DNA of 47,509 nucleotides from a virus (IMGVR_UViG_3300042387_002469:1-47509), one strand, 5' to 3'. Counted from the first letter of the stretch, positions 27,792 to 35,448 are shown. Notes: generated by a model from the letters alone, not told the origin. Numbers and translations: made by a program.

Positions 27792-29055
27792 TTTTTGTAT
27801 TAACACTGCTCGAAATGAACTAAATCATGTTAAACTATTGTTTAAGTCTTTAGAACAAAATTTATCAACTTTAGAACATGAAATTGTAGTATTTGTAGAT
27901 AGTGATAATCAAGGAACAACAGAGTGGTTATTAACCCAAAAACAAATATTCCCAAATCTTAAAATCCTTAAAAACGAGTTGCCTATTCCATATGGTTACC
28001 AGAGAAACATTAATGAAATGTTTGAATCTGCTTCAAACGAAATTGTTTCTTATTTACAATCAGATATGGTAATATGTAAAAACTATGATCTAGAGGTGCT
28101 TAAGTATTTAGAACCAAATATGATTCTTTGTTCCACTAGAATTGAACCCCCACTTCATGGTAATTCAGGAGAAAAGATTACATATGACTTTGGTTTAGAC
28201 CCTAAAGGATTTAATTTAGAATCATTTACACAATATGCTGAGGGACAAAAACAAGAAAAAACAACAGAATATTTCTTTGCACCATTTACATTGTATAAAG
28301 ATACTTGGAATTCAATTGGGGGGCATGATACTATATTTAGACGTTCAAGAGAAGATTCAGATGTTTTAACTCGGTTAGTTTTAAATGATACAAAGATTAT
28401 TCAAGTTTGGAATGCTTTAGTTTATCATTTTACCTGCACTTCTAGTAGAGGTAAAAATTGGTTTGATCCAAATAATCAAGAAGCCCAAGATCGAGCAAGG
28501 TTACAACAATTTGCTGATCAAATTGAAATGGGTAAATTCTTTAGAAAATGGGGTAAATTTAACCATTCTACTGATAAAATTAAACATTATGAAATATCTG
28601 CTAATATTTTAGGTCAAAATTCTAATTTGAGTAAATTTATAGCGTTTGAAAGTTTTTTTGATAAAGTATTCGTTGAAAATGAATCTTTAATCCCTTCAAT
28701 TCAAGAGGAATATGATAGACAGCAAACAGTTGCTAATCAACTTTTGAATATATCATTTAAAGATTGGGAAGAATATAACTACATGTTTAATCAATTAAAA
28801 ACTAGTGATAGAGTATACCCATTAAGTGAAAGTAAAGGAGATATTATAGTAGAATTTAATATTGATTTGACTGATGAAATTTATATGAATAGTTTCTTTA
28901 TTCATTTGCAAGATGTAATTGATCAAAATGAAGTTGGAGTTTTTGAATATGGTCCTTTTAAAATTATCATTAATGAAAAAGAAAACAAATCAAAAGACAG
29001 AATATTTATCTCCAACCCTAAAGTAAAACCAGAACACCTTTATAAAATTTTGTAA
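27775..29055 (+). CDS. GT2-family glycosyltransferase with C-terminal extension
   Basis: A 426-aa protein. GT-A core in the first 270 residues: LISFCINTARNELNHVKLL, VVFVDSDNQGTTEWL, SYLQSDMVICKNYD (S-D in the DxD place), and RSREDSDVLTRLVLN followed by HFTC. The remaining 150 residues have no recognised motif and may contact the acceptor or another protein. Last large gene of the glycan cluster. Confidence 0.82.
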   Translation: MSQLISFCINTARNELNHVKLLFKSLEQNLSTLEHEIVVFVDSDNQGTTEWLLTQKQIFPNLKILKNELPIPYGYQRNINEMFESASNEIVSYLQSDMVICKNYDLEVLKYLEPNMILCSTRIEPPLHGNSGEKITYDFGLDPKGFNLESFTQYAEGQKQEKTTEYFFAPFTLYKDTWNSIGGHDTIFRRSREDSDVLTRLVLNDTKIIQVWNALVYHFTCTSSRGKNWFDPNNQEAQDRARLQQFADQIEMGKFFRKWGKFNHSTDKIKHYEISANILGQNSNLSKFIAFESFFDKVFVENESLIPSIQEEYDRQQTVANQLLNISFKDWEEYNYMFNQLKTSDRVYPLSESKGDIIVEFNIDLTDEIYMNSFFIHLQDVIDQNEVGVFEYGPFKIIINEKENKSKDRIFISNPKVKPEHLYKIL

Positions 29056-29056
29056 T

Positions 29057-29239
29057 ATGAAATCTTTTATTTACTATAGTAAATTTGACTCAAAACAAGA
29101 ACCACAAGGTAAAATTGAGGCAGACAATGAAGAACAAGCTATTTTAATGGCAGCCATTATTAAGCAAATGCTTGTAGATGATTTTTTAAATGTTTTTGAA
29201 GTAAAAGAAGATGGAGGAAAAGTTCAAAAATCTAAGTGA
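29057..29239 (+). CDS. Small protein, EAEN-type fold
   Basis: A 60-aa protein one base after the glycosyltransferase. The pattern IEADNEEQAILMAAIIKQML resembles the small DpnD/PcfM-like proteins at 45855 and 46091. Function unknown. Its end overlaps the next gene by 29 bp. Confidence 0.55.
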   Translation: MKSFIYYSKFDSKQEPQGKIEADNEEQAILMAAIIKQMLVDDFLNVFEVKEDGGKVQKSK

Positions 29240-29594
29240 AATATTTGGCTCACTTTCTAAAGTAGAAGAAAGCCCAAAATCACTTAAGAAAAAAGATGAA
29301 GCATTCTTTATGGAATTGCTTGAGCAATTATGCCAGATTGAAGCTGTAGGTGCAGTACTTAAAACGATAGGCATACATGCAGACAAATACGAAAACCCAT
29401 TTTACAAATCAACCAAATTGTTAATGCAAAAACATTATGGTGATATGAAAACAGAAATTATTCTGTGGTGGGTATTTGATAGTTTAACACCTGAGGGGGA
29501 TGTTTATCCACTAATGGATGAAGATGAAAACAAACACATCTTGAAAACCCCTCAGCAATTATGGAAATTTTTAAAAAAATATGATGGAAAGTAG
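29211..29594 (+). CDS. Protein of unknown function
   Basis: A 127-aa, mostly helical protein (MEEKFKNLSEIFGSLSKVEE, then FFMELLEQLCQIEAVGAVLK). It begins GATGGAGGAAAAG within the previous gene and overlaps the next by 14 bp. No motif recognised. Confidence 0.7.
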   Translation: MEEKFKNLSEIFGSLSKVEESPKSLKKKDEAFFMELLEQLCQIEAVGAVLKTIGIHADKYENPFYKSTKLLMQKHYGDMKTEIILWWVFDSLTPEGDVYPLMDEDENKHILKTPQQLWKFLKKYDGK

Positions 29595-29898
29595 ATTATG
29601 CGTTAAATGTAGACAGGAAATTAATCCACTACGCTTAAAAGCTTTACCGAGTGCAAAAACGTGTGTTGATTGTTCAACAACGGGAGCAAAACGAGGAGTA
29701 CCAATGATGTTTGGAGAAAAAGATCATACATGGACAGACATGGTAATTATGGAGGCAGATGAATTTGATAAATTCGAAAAAGCATCCAAACAAAAAGCAA
29801 CATTTGATAATTTAGATAAAACAGAAATGAATACAGATGGTGATGATGATATGTCTGTTTGGGATAATACATTACTAGATGGATTAGAAGATATGTAA
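29581..29898 (+). CDS. DksA/TraR-like C4 zinc-finger protein
   Basis: A 105-aa protein with C-V-K-C at 7-10 and C-V-D-C at 27-30 separated by about 16 residues (ALPSAKTCVDC), the C4 finger of the DksA/TraR family. The coiled-coil that precedes the finger in DksA is missing; an acidic tail rich in Asp follows instead (DGDDDMSVWDN). It may bind RNA polymerase or nucleic acid, but with the coiled-coil absent the DksA mechanism cannot be assumed. Two in-frame ATGs occur at the start (29581, 29584). Confidence 0.75.
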   Translation: MMESRLCVKCRQEINPLRLKALPSAKTCVDCSTTGAKRGVPMMFGEKDHTWTDMVIMEADEFDKFEKASKQKATFDNLDKTEMNTDGDDDMSVWDNTLLDGLEDM

Positions 29899-29899
29899 T

Positions 29900-30553
29900 A
29901 TGGCATTTCCAAAACCGATATCAAAAGAGGATTGCTTACGAGCAATGAAACATACTCGCTCGGTTAAAGCAGCTGCTCGTTACTTAAACTGTTCTTACCA
30001 GCACCTCAAACCATTTATGAAAGCATACAAGGATGAAGCTACAGGCCAATCCTTATTTGACATACACAAAAACCAATCAGGTAAAGGTATTCCAAAATTC
30101 ATGAGCAATACTCCATTTGGAAGAAAAATGCCTGCAATTGAGGATATTGTAAACGGTAAAGAAGATCCTGCTTCATTTACACCTGAAAAACTTAAATTTA
30201 AGTTGATTGAAGGTGGATATTTGGTTGAACAATGTTACTGGTGTGGGTTTGATGAAAAAAGAGAAATGGATGGTAAAATTCCATTGATCATGTTCTTTAA
30301 GGATGGAAACAAACATAACTATCGTGATGCAAATTGCCAATTATCGTGCTATAACTGCTATTTTCTGCGCTTAGGTAACGTGTTCACTGAACGTGATATG
30401 GAATCGTTGGAAGGCCATCAAACGGTTTATAAAACAACTGAAATGGTAGATTTTCAAATAGACGACTATCAACAAAGACGTTTGAAAGAACTTGGTTTGT
30501 GGGATGGTAAGGTAGAAGATGATCCTTACTCACTCGTTTCCAGAAAAGTTTAA
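29900..30553 (+). CDS. HNH-like / zinc-binding protein with N-terminal HTH
   Basis: A 217-aa protein. Residues about 5-45 (LRAMKHTRSVKAAARYLNCS) look like a helix-turn-helix that reads DNA, as in several homing endonucleases. Then C-Y-W-C-G-F and, 35 residues later, DGNKHNYRDANCQLSCYNCYF form two CxxC knuckles around an HNH-like core, but the classical final histidine is replaced by Tyr (C-Y-N-C-Y). It may therefore be a degenerate HNH or a structural zinc protein. Confidence 0.65.
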   Translation: MAFPKPISKEDCLRAMKHTRSVKAAARYLNCSYQHLKPFMKAYKDEATGQSLFDIHKNQSGKGIPKFMSNTPFGRKMPAIEDIVNGKEDPASFTPEKLKFKLIEGGYLVEQCYWCGFDEKREMDGKIPLIMFFKDGNKHNYRDANCQLSCYNCYFLRLGNVFTERDMESLEGHQTVYKTTEMVDFQIDDYQQRRLKELGLWDGKVEDDPYSLVSRKV

Positions 30554-30567
30554 TATTTATCTGTGAC

Positions 30568-30723
30568 ATGAAAAAGAAAAAACATAGCAAAATCGTCAAC
30601 GATTATGACAAGCAAAAGTCTAAACATCTTGAAAAGCTTGCTAATAAGATGTTGGAGAATGACGAAAAGCTTAGTAAATTAAAGGGAAAAAATATCAACA
30701 CAGACTTTTTAAATTTATTTTGA
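30568..30723 (+). CDS. Small lysine-rich protein
   Basis: A 51-aa ORF starting MKKKKHSKIV with a helical, Lys/Glu-alternating centre (SKHLEKLANKMLENDEKLSKL). It ends one base before the next ATG. ATATTTAT lies 8 bp upstream, as before 7370, 8356 and 10970. It is supported by spacing and that motif only. Confidence 0.6.
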   Translation: MKKKKHSKIVNDYDKQKSKHLEKLANKMLENDEKLSKLKGKNINTDFLNLF

Positions 30724-30724
30724 C

Positions 30725-31030
30725 ATGGCCAAGGAAATTAGTGTATTCGATACGGATGAATTTGAACAGTTAGTTGCTAGTAGGGATTTAAGAATTTCAA
30801 AAGCGTTAGTAGAAACCATTTTGAAAAACCTAAATGGTAGAAAAAGACATATTCACGCTCTATCTGTTTTAATTGAGCAAGAGCAAACAATGTACGACAT
30901 AACAATTGATCGTCAAGAATTTATCTCCACCTTAGAACAAAACCTACCAATTTATGAAAAACATGAATTGTATGAAGGGTGTGCCGAGATAGTTAAAGCA
31001 ATCCAGTTTTTAAAAGAAAAGAAAAAATAA
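30725..31030 (+). CDS. Protein of unknown function
   Basis: A 101-aa helical protein (KALVETILKNLNGRKRHIHALSV, EHELYEGCAEIVKAIQFLKEK). No recognised motif. Begins one base after 30568-30723 and is followed by a promoter. Confidence 0.7.
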   Translation: MAKEISVFDTDEFEQLVASRDLRISKALVETILKNLNGRKRHIHALSVLIEQEQTMYDITIDRQEFISTLEQNLPIYEKHELYEGCAEIVKAIQFLKEKKK

Positions 31031-31060
31031 TTTGGTTACCTGATCTTTTGTTCGTATATT
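31031..31060 (+). promoter_or_regulatory. Full Bacteroidota-type promoter
   Basis: TTTG (31031-31034), 20 bp, then TATATT within TTCGTATATT (31051-31060). It is one of the clearest cases where the phage motif has the complete two-part structure. Start at 31078 lies 17 bp downstream. Confidence 0.78.
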
Positions 31061-31077
31061 CAAGCAAATAAAAGGTT

Positions 31078-31551
31078 ATGTTAAAGGAAACTTGGATTGT
31101 TTACAAAGATGGTACTGTTAAAACAGAGATCATATCACTCAAAGACGGTGAAGTGTTTTCTGTAAATCCACGACAAGACAATATCCAACATGCAGGTATT
31201 CGAACATTCAAATACCACGTTCCACAACATAGATATTTACCAAAAGCAATTGTTCGCCTAGGAGGAAAAACATATATTTATCCTGAACAAATAGAATGTC
31301 ATCCTGACACAACATTAGATGACATTATTGTAGATGTTGAGGAGACAGTGACAGTTGAAGAAACAACCACTCTTCAAACACCAGAGAAAAAAACATGGGA
31401 ATTTGAATCGTCAAGTGGAGATGGAAAATATTTTGTTTCACTTAACAAATTTGGAAACCCAAAATGCAATTGCCCAGGTGTTTGGAGAGCAAAAGACAAA
31501 AGATGTAAACACATCAAAGAAGTTGAAATAGAGCTTGGATTAGTGAAATAA
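31078..31551 (+). CDS. SWIM zinc-finger protein
   Basis: A 157-aa protein with two parts. N-terminal 110 residues are beta-rich (WIVYKDGTVKTEIISLKDG) with an acidic threonine linker. The C-terminal 45 residues carry a SWIM finger: C-N-C followed by 12 residues and C-K-H (KCNCPGVWRAKDKRCKH). SWIM fingers bind DNA or proteins in varied settings. Start AAGGTTATG is well placed behind the promoter. Confidence 0.75.
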   Translation: MLKETWIVYKDGTVKTEIISLKDGEVFSVNPRQDNIQHAGIRTFKYHVPQHRYLPKAIVRLGGKTYIYPEQIECHPDTTLDDIIVDVEETVTVEETTTLQTPEKKTWEFESSSGDGKYFVSLNKFGNPKCNCPGVWRAKDKRCKHIKEVEIELGLVK

Positions 31552-31576
31552 AGTTATTAGATTTAAAATAAAAAAA

Positions 31577-31684
31577 ATGAGTAAAACATCACACAAACAA
31601 AAATTAGAGGCTTTACAAAGCTGGATTAGTTGGATCACGTTCCAATCTAAAAAGAAAGGCACTAAAAAAACCCTGTCGAGGTAG
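31577..31684 (+). CDS. Tiny basic ORF
   Basis: A 35-aa ORF (MSKTSHKQKLEALQSWISW...) in A-rich leader, 25 bp after the SWIM gene. It has a helix plus a lysine-rich tail. It could be a real small protein or the leader of the structured RNA that follows. Confidence 0.4.
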   Translation: MSKTSHKQKLEALQSWISWITFQSKKKGTKKTLSR

Positions 31685-31790
31685 TGCAAGGTGGTAGTTA
31701 GACGAAAATGAAATTCCTGCTGTGATGTTAACTTTAATCAGCATATTCAGAAGTAGAAATGAATAACCGCAAATTATTCGCCACCACGAT

Positions 31791-31865
31791 GCCGATGTAG
31801 CTCAGTTTGGCTAGAGCAGCTGATTTGTACTCAGCGGGTCGGGAGTTCGAATCTCTCCGTCGGCT
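31791..31865 (+). tRNA. tRNA-Thr, anticodon TGT
   Basis: Complete cloverleaf: acceptor GCCGATG / CGTCGGC, anticodon stem GCTGA / TCAGC with loop TTTGTAC (anticodon TGT), T-arm GGGAG / CTCTC around TTCGAAT. No CCA is encoded; discriminator T. Reads ACA threonine codons. Confidence 0.9.
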
Positions 31866-32134
31866 CAAAAAAATCGCTGATGTCCTCATACGTTCGACAT
31901 CGAAGGTGTGTAATGCTAGCAGCACCTGCAGGTTAAGCGATATCCTGCCCCTACCCCACCGTTACTTGTTAACGGAACCCCATAGTGATACTATTGCTAT
32001 GGAATTTTAACAGTACCAGGAACACATACCGTAAGATCTGTGCATCAGTTCTGGTCTTCTCGTTATTGGGAAGTTGGGAAGATTTATAGGTGTAAACGCG
32101 TTACCTCTATAAACACCCATATAACTAGTAACAC

Positions 32135-32180
32135 CCCCTAGTAAGTCTGTCTGATCAACAGAAACTGCTAGGGGTTTTTT
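32135..32180 (+). terminator. Terminator closing the structured RNA
   Basis: Outer stem CCCCTAG / CTAGGGG and inner stem TCTGT / ACAGA with 7-nt loop CTGATCA, followed by six T. It ends 2 bp before the next tRNA. Confidence 0.85.
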
Positions 32181-32182
32181 AA

Positions 32183-32256
32183 GGTTTCTTAGCTCAGTAG
32201 GTTAGAGCAACTGACTCATAATCAGTAGGTGCTAGGTTCGATCCCTAGAGGAACCA
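32183..32256 (+). tRNA. tRNA with CAT anticodon (elongator Met or Ile2)
   Basis: Acceptor GGTTTCT / AGGAACC, anticodon stem ACTGA / TCAGT with loop CTCATAA (CAT), T-arm TAGG around TTCGATC. Position 1 is paired with 72, so it is not an initiator. Sequence cannot separate elongator tRNA-Met from lysidine-modified tRNA-Ile reading ATA, a codon common in AT-rich genes. No CCA is encoded. Confidence 0.88.
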
Positions 32257-32275
32257 CTAATTAAAATAAAATAAA

Positions 32276-32551
32276 ATGATTGAATTTATTGCAGGGGCGC
32301 TTTGCCTAGGAATGGCTGTAACAATGATAATTACAGCTCGTTTATTGAGTAGAATTTCCAAATTGGAAGAACAAGTACAGGATTTGAAAATATCTATTGT
32401 TGATGTTTGTCGAGACATAAATCTAGTTGAACGTACTCTTCTAAATCGAATTGATACCGTTGATCAAACACATTCACGAGTAGAAGATGAAATTCGTCAG
32501 GTAATGACGGGTTCTATGAAGAGCTCAAATAAAAGATTGTTAAAAGGGTAG
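32276..32551 (+). CDS. Membrane-anchored coiled-coil protein
   Basis: A 91-aa protein: one N-terminal membrane helix (about 2-25), then a heptad-like stretch (LEEQVQDLKISIVDVCRDINLV) to residue 70. It may be a spanin-like, holin-associated or exclusion factor, but no specific evidence exists. A terminator overlaps its stop. Confidence 0.7.
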   Translation: MIEFIAGALCLGMAVTMIITARLLSRISKLEEQVQDLKISIVDVCRDINLVERTLLNRIDTVDQTHSRVEDEIRQVMTGSMKSSNKRLLKG

Positions 32552-32570
32552 GCTTTCGCCTACCTTTTTT
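32546..32570 (+). terminator. Rho-independent terminator
   Basis: Stem GGTAGGC / GCCTACC with TTTC loop and T-run (32565-32570). Confidence 0.9.
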
Positions 32571-32595
32571 GTATATTTATCCTAAAACAGGAAAT

Positions 32596-32679
32596 ATGAA
32601 AAAGGATGAGCTAATAACTATCCTGGTAGTAATAGGTACTTTTATTACTATGGGAATAGTTGCTTTTTTATTGGGTTAA
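32596..32679 (+). CDS. 27-aa single-span membrane peptide
   Basis: MKKDELITILVVIGTFITMG...: a charged start, then one hydrophobic helix. ATATTTAT lies 15 bp upstream. Small phage membrane peptides are common. Ends 10 bp before the phosphoesterase start. Confidence 0.5.
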   Translation: MKKDELITILVVIGTFITMGIVAFLLG

Positions 32680-32689
32680 AACAAAACAA

Positions 32690-33406
32690 ATGAAGGTTAC
32701 ATTAATTTCGGATACACATACAAGACATCGCGATTGTGAAAACGATTTACCAGGTGGTGATTTGTTAATCCATGCTGGTGACTTTATGAATTCAGGTTAT
32801 CACAAAATGGAAGCCATTGGATTTTTTCATTGGTTTAATCAAATTGATAACTATACTGATAAAATATTCATTGCCGGTAACCATGATCGTATGATGCAGG
32901 ATGAACCTGAATGGGTTAAAAGTTGTTTAACTGGATATGAAACAATCGATTATCTACAAGACGAACAAGTTACACTCTACTTTGATGGACCAAATGGAGA
33001 TCATCCAGAAGATAATGTTCACATCTATGGTTCACCTTGGCAACCGGAATTTTATGATTGGGCTTTTAACTTACCTCGCAATGGAGAAGAATTAAAAGCA
33101 AAATGGGACGCTATCCCAGATAACACAGACATTTTAATCACACACGGTCCTGCTCAAACATACTTGGATACTTCAGGAGCTCCATATAACACACCTTTAC
33201 TTGGGTGTGAATTGCTAAAAGAGCGAATTGAATTGATTCGTCCAAAAATTCATGTTTGTGGACATATTCATGGAAGTTATGGATACTATTACAATGGCCA
33301 TACCCATTTTTTCAATGCTTCAGTTTTGAATGAGCGATACAGCTATGCAAATCTACCATTTCATTTTGAATGGGATCAAACAACAAATCAAATAACTTGG
33401 CTATGA
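32690..33406 (+). CDS. Calcineurin-like metallophosphoesterase
   Basis: A 238-aa metallophosphoesterase. Start is taken at 32690; the upstream ATG at 32660 lies inside the peptide gene. Metal-binding motifs: SDTHTRHRD (D-x-H), HAGDF, AGNHDR, and late THGPA and CGHIHGSYG. Similar proteins hydrolyse nucleotides, phosphoproteins or nucleic acid. The substrate is unknown. A second, shorter family member is encoded at 39819. The stop overlaps the next start (ATGA). Confidence 0.88.
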   Translation: MKVTLISDTHTRHRDCENDLPGGDLLIHAGDFMNSGYHKMEAIGFFHWFNQIDNYTDKIFIAGNHDRMMQDEPEWVKSCLTGYETIDYLQDEQVTLYFDGPNGDHPEDNVHIYGSPWQPEFYDWAFNLPRNGEELKAKWDAIPDNTDILITHGPAQTYLDTSGAPYNTPLLGCELLKERIELIRPKIHVCGHIHGSYGYYYNGHTHFFNASVLNERYSYANLPFHFEWDQTTNQITWL

Positions 33407-33768
33407 TAGGAGGAGAACAACCAAAAGTATTACTAACCCAAGATGTAAACGATGTTTTACATATGAGTCCAGAACTAACTGAAATGCTTGGTATAACTGA
33501 AAGTGAATTTAATTGGAGATTAGTTAGAGAAGGAGATGGACTAAACCTAAAATCCAAAGAGATATTATGGCTAGAATGGAATGAAGATGGCCGCTTTAAA
33601 GAAAAACATAACGATATTGCCGTTGGACGTTCATTAATTATGTCTCCATTCAACCATTTTTTCACTTGGCAAACAACTTTAGTTACCGAAGTACTTGAAG
33701 TTGCGGAAGATCTTTCGTATATTAAATTTAAGACAAAAAACAGTACATATGAATTATTCAAATTATGA
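33403..33768 (+). CDS. Protein of unknown function
   Basis: A 121-aa protein from the ATG at 33403. It contains SPELTEMLGITESEFNWRLV and ILWLEWNEDGRF; a beta-rich C-terminus (VTEVLEVAEDLSYIKFKTKN). A promoter for the next gene sits inside its last codons. Confidence 0.7.
   Translation: MIGGEQPKVLLTQDVNDVLHMSPELTEMLGITESEFNWRLVREGDGLNLKSKEILWLEWNEDGRFKEKHNDIAVGRSLIMSPFNHFFTWQTTLVTEVLEVAEDLSYIKFKTKNSTYELFKL
33695..33723 (+). promoter_or_regulatory. Promoter inside the preceding gene
   Basis: TTG (33695-33697), 20 bp, TATATT within TTTCGTATATT (33713-33723). It lies in coding sequence of 33403-33768 and 26 bp before the lipoprotein start. Confidence 0.65.
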
Positions 33769-34030
33769 TAGAGTTTTACATTTGCTAGCAGGCATTGCAA
33801 TTGGTTTTTTACTATTTAGCTGTAAAGCACCAAAACCAAGTTGTGATGCTTACTCATATGTAGAAGACTATAAATATTGTATTGAGGGAAAGAAAATAGT
33901 AGAAGGTGATACAGTTGATGTAATTGCATTTACAGACAATTACTTGACAACTTATGATAGTGTTTTCTACTTTAATTCAGATTCATCAGTTCAATCCATT
34001 TTAAGACCATATATAGTATATGAGAATTAA
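33749..34030 (+). CDS. Small predicted lipoprotein
   Basis: A 93-aa protein from the ATG at 33749 (an upstream start at 33695 would put 18 residues before the signal). It has a short basic/neutral start, a hydrophobic helix (LLAGIAIGFLLFS) and a lipobox L-F-S-C with Cys near residue 25, then an exported beta-rich domain. Phage lipoproteins often act in superinfection exclusion. It overlaps the previous gene by 20 bp but has its own promoter. Confidence 0.7.
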   Translation: MNYSNYDRVLHLLAGIAIGFLLFSCKAPKPSCDAYSYVEDYKYCIEGKKIVEGDTVDVIAFTDNYLTTYDSVFYFNSDSSVQSILRPYIVYEN

Positions 34031-34256
34031 TCACGAAAGTAAAGGTAGACCAGCTGAAAAGAAGCTAGTAACTGTAGTTGTTTACAAAAAACCTACAGGC
34101 AAAAAATACTACTTGCTAACTACTGAGTCAGAAATAGATGAGGTGCTTAGTAATTCAAAACGTAAACCACTCATTCCAAACAACTATGAAATAGTAGATA
34201 TGGGGATTGGAGAATCGTTTATCAAGTCCTTTAAAAAACAATACAACATTAAATGA
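34020..34256 (+). CDS. Small protein with GRP motif
   Basis: A 78-aa protein; the N-terminus reads SKGRPAEKK, a GRP core seen also in three other proteins here. The rest (VVYKKPTGKKYYLLTTESEIDEVL) has no known motif. Overlaps neighbours on both sides. Confidence 0.6.
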   Translation: MRINHESKGRPAEKKLVTVVVYKKPTGKKYYLLTTESEIDEVLSNSKRKPLIPNNYEIVDMGIGESFIKSFKKQYNIK

Positions 34257-34483
34257 GTTTTTACAAACACAACGACAAATACTACATTATCCATCGTCAA
34301 ATCCGAATAGCAGATTTTACAGATAAAGAAGGTAAAGTGGATTTAGACTTGGTTAAGGAAGGAAGAGATAGTATATTCAAAGTAGACCATGTATTACGAA
34401 ATGAAACACATTTTTTATTTGCTGAAACAATCCAGGATACTGAAATCATTGAAGAAATGGTGGAGGAAGCACATAGCGAGTGA
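34253..34483 (+). CDS. Small protein of unknown function
   Basis: A 76-aa beta-rich protein (YKHNDKYYIIHRQIRIADF) with an acidic end. ATGA overlap with the previous gene. Confidence 0.65.
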   Translation: MSFYKHNDKYYIIHRQIRIADFTDKEGKVDLDLVKEGRDSIFKVDHVLRNETHFLFAETIQDTEIIEEMVEEAHSE

Positions 34484-34513
34484 TTGTCCTGAACATTTAA
34501 ATGATATATTTTA

Positions 34514-34684
34514 ATGGAAAACAAATCAGGCATCCTAAAACAACTCATTGAAGAAATGAAAAACGATCCATGGCACGTCAAATTGCGTCGTTGGTTTCGT
34601 TTGCAACGTTGGGTTTGGATGTGTCGAACACGTTGGATTTGGGATTTGGATTACGAACATAATATATTTAAAAAGAAACGATGA
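34514..34684 (+). CDS. Small Trp/Arg-rich protein
   Basis: A 56-aa ORF, very rich in Trp and Arg (LRRWFRLQRWVWMCRTRWIW, positions 24-43). It overlaps the next start by 4 bp (ATGA), which supports translation. Membrane-surface or nucleic-acid association is possible. Confidence 0.6.
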   Translation: MENKSGILKQLIEEMKNDPWHVKLRRWFRLQRWVWMCRTRWIWDLDYEHNIFKKKR

Positions 34685-35229
34685 AACAGTTATTAGAAAA
34701 AATCCAATTATGGTGGCGCTTTGAAGGTAGATATTATCACAGAGACTTCATCAACGGTGTCAAAAATCTATGGAACTGGTTTCCTGTTATTTGGAAAGAC
34801 AGAGATTGGGACCAATCATTTATTTATGAAGTACTAATCCATAAATTGGAAAAACAAGCCAAATATATTGGTAATAGAGAATGGCATACTAGAGCAAAAC
34901 GCGATGCCGAAAAAATGTTGTTATGTGCTCGTTTGGCTCGTATCCAACAAGAAGATCTATACATGTATGAACATTTAGAATATCTAGATCAGGATTTTGA
35001 ATTTGTTCCAACTGATGAAACTGAAAAATATTTCACAATGGAATCAACCGTTACACGAGATGATTTAATTGATTATTTGTACAAATATAGACGTCAACAT
35101 AAATTGCTTGATAAAACAGGTAAAGATAACCACACAATTGCAATGGAAATTGCCATCAAAAACCAAGAACGTTCTCGTAAATTGTTATTCAAGATAATGG
35201 AAGAGAATATTGATGGATGGTGGGACTAA
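34681..35229 (+). CDS. Conserved phage protein, Trp/Tyr-rich start
   Basis: A 182-aa protein. The segment WWRFEGRYYHRDFINGVKN, then WNWFPVIWKDRDWD near 32-45, looks like the start of a family widespread in phages. The middle is helical with KLEKQAKYIGNREWHTRAKRD; the C-terminus is charged. No catalytic motif recognised. Confidence 0.72.
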   Translation: MKQLLEKIQLWWRFEGRYYHRDFINGVKNLWNWFPVIWKDRDWDQSFIYEVLIHKLEKQAKYIGNREWHTRAKRDAEKMLLCARLARIQQEDLYMYEHLEYLDQDFEFVPTDETEKYFTMESTVTRDDLIDYLYKYRRQHKLLDKTGKDNHTIAMEIAIKNQERSRKLLFKIMEENIDGWWD

Positions 35230-35238
35230 AAATAAATT

Positions 35239-35448
35239 ATGATGGGATTATATGAAATGATAGATGAAGCAATAGCTTTTGAGTTAGGAGTAGATGTTGA
35301 AACATATGTTGATGTAATTGAAAATAAATGTACATTAGAAGAAGCAGATGCTATCCTTGACATTATATGGAAACAAGGTGACATTGAAGAAGCCAAACAA
35401 TTATTTAATAAAGCAAAAAACAAAAATGATATCACCACAATCAATTAG
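35239..35448 (+). CDS. Small protein of unknown function
   Basis: A 69-aa acidic helical protein (MMGLYEMIDEAIAFELGVD). Its end overlaps the next gene by 23 bp. Confidence 0.6.
   Translation: MMGLYEMIDEAIAFELGVDVETYVDVIENKCTLEEADAILDIIWKQGDIEEAKQLFNKAKNKNDITTIN

Larger units (their letters stand above)
31690..32180 (+). ncRNA. Candidate structured RNA region around tRNA-Thr
   Basis: No convincing ORF. Upstream of tRNA-Thr, GGTGG (31690) can pair with CCACC (31781), with hairpin GAATAA / TTATTC at 31761-31779. Downstream of it: ATCGCT (31873-31878) pairs with AGCGAT (31936-31941) and encloses two perfect hairpins, GATGTC / GACATC (31879-31901) and AGGTG / CACCT (31904-31927). GCAGG (31928-31932), inside that stem, pairs with CCTGC (31944-31948) outside it: a pseudoknot. 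Then CCGTTA / TAACGG (31959-31975), CCATAG / CTATGG (31980-32002) and a terminator. It resembles no RNA family that I can name. All pairings were found by eye; no covariation is available. Confidence 0.5.

Noticed and set aside
31734-32010. ORFs on both strands across tRNA-Thr
   Set aside because: They run through a clear tRNA and hairpins; no start context.
32183-32256. Initiator tRNA-fMet
   Set aside because: Bases 1 and 72 pair, and the anticodon stem lacks the three G-C pairs of initiators.
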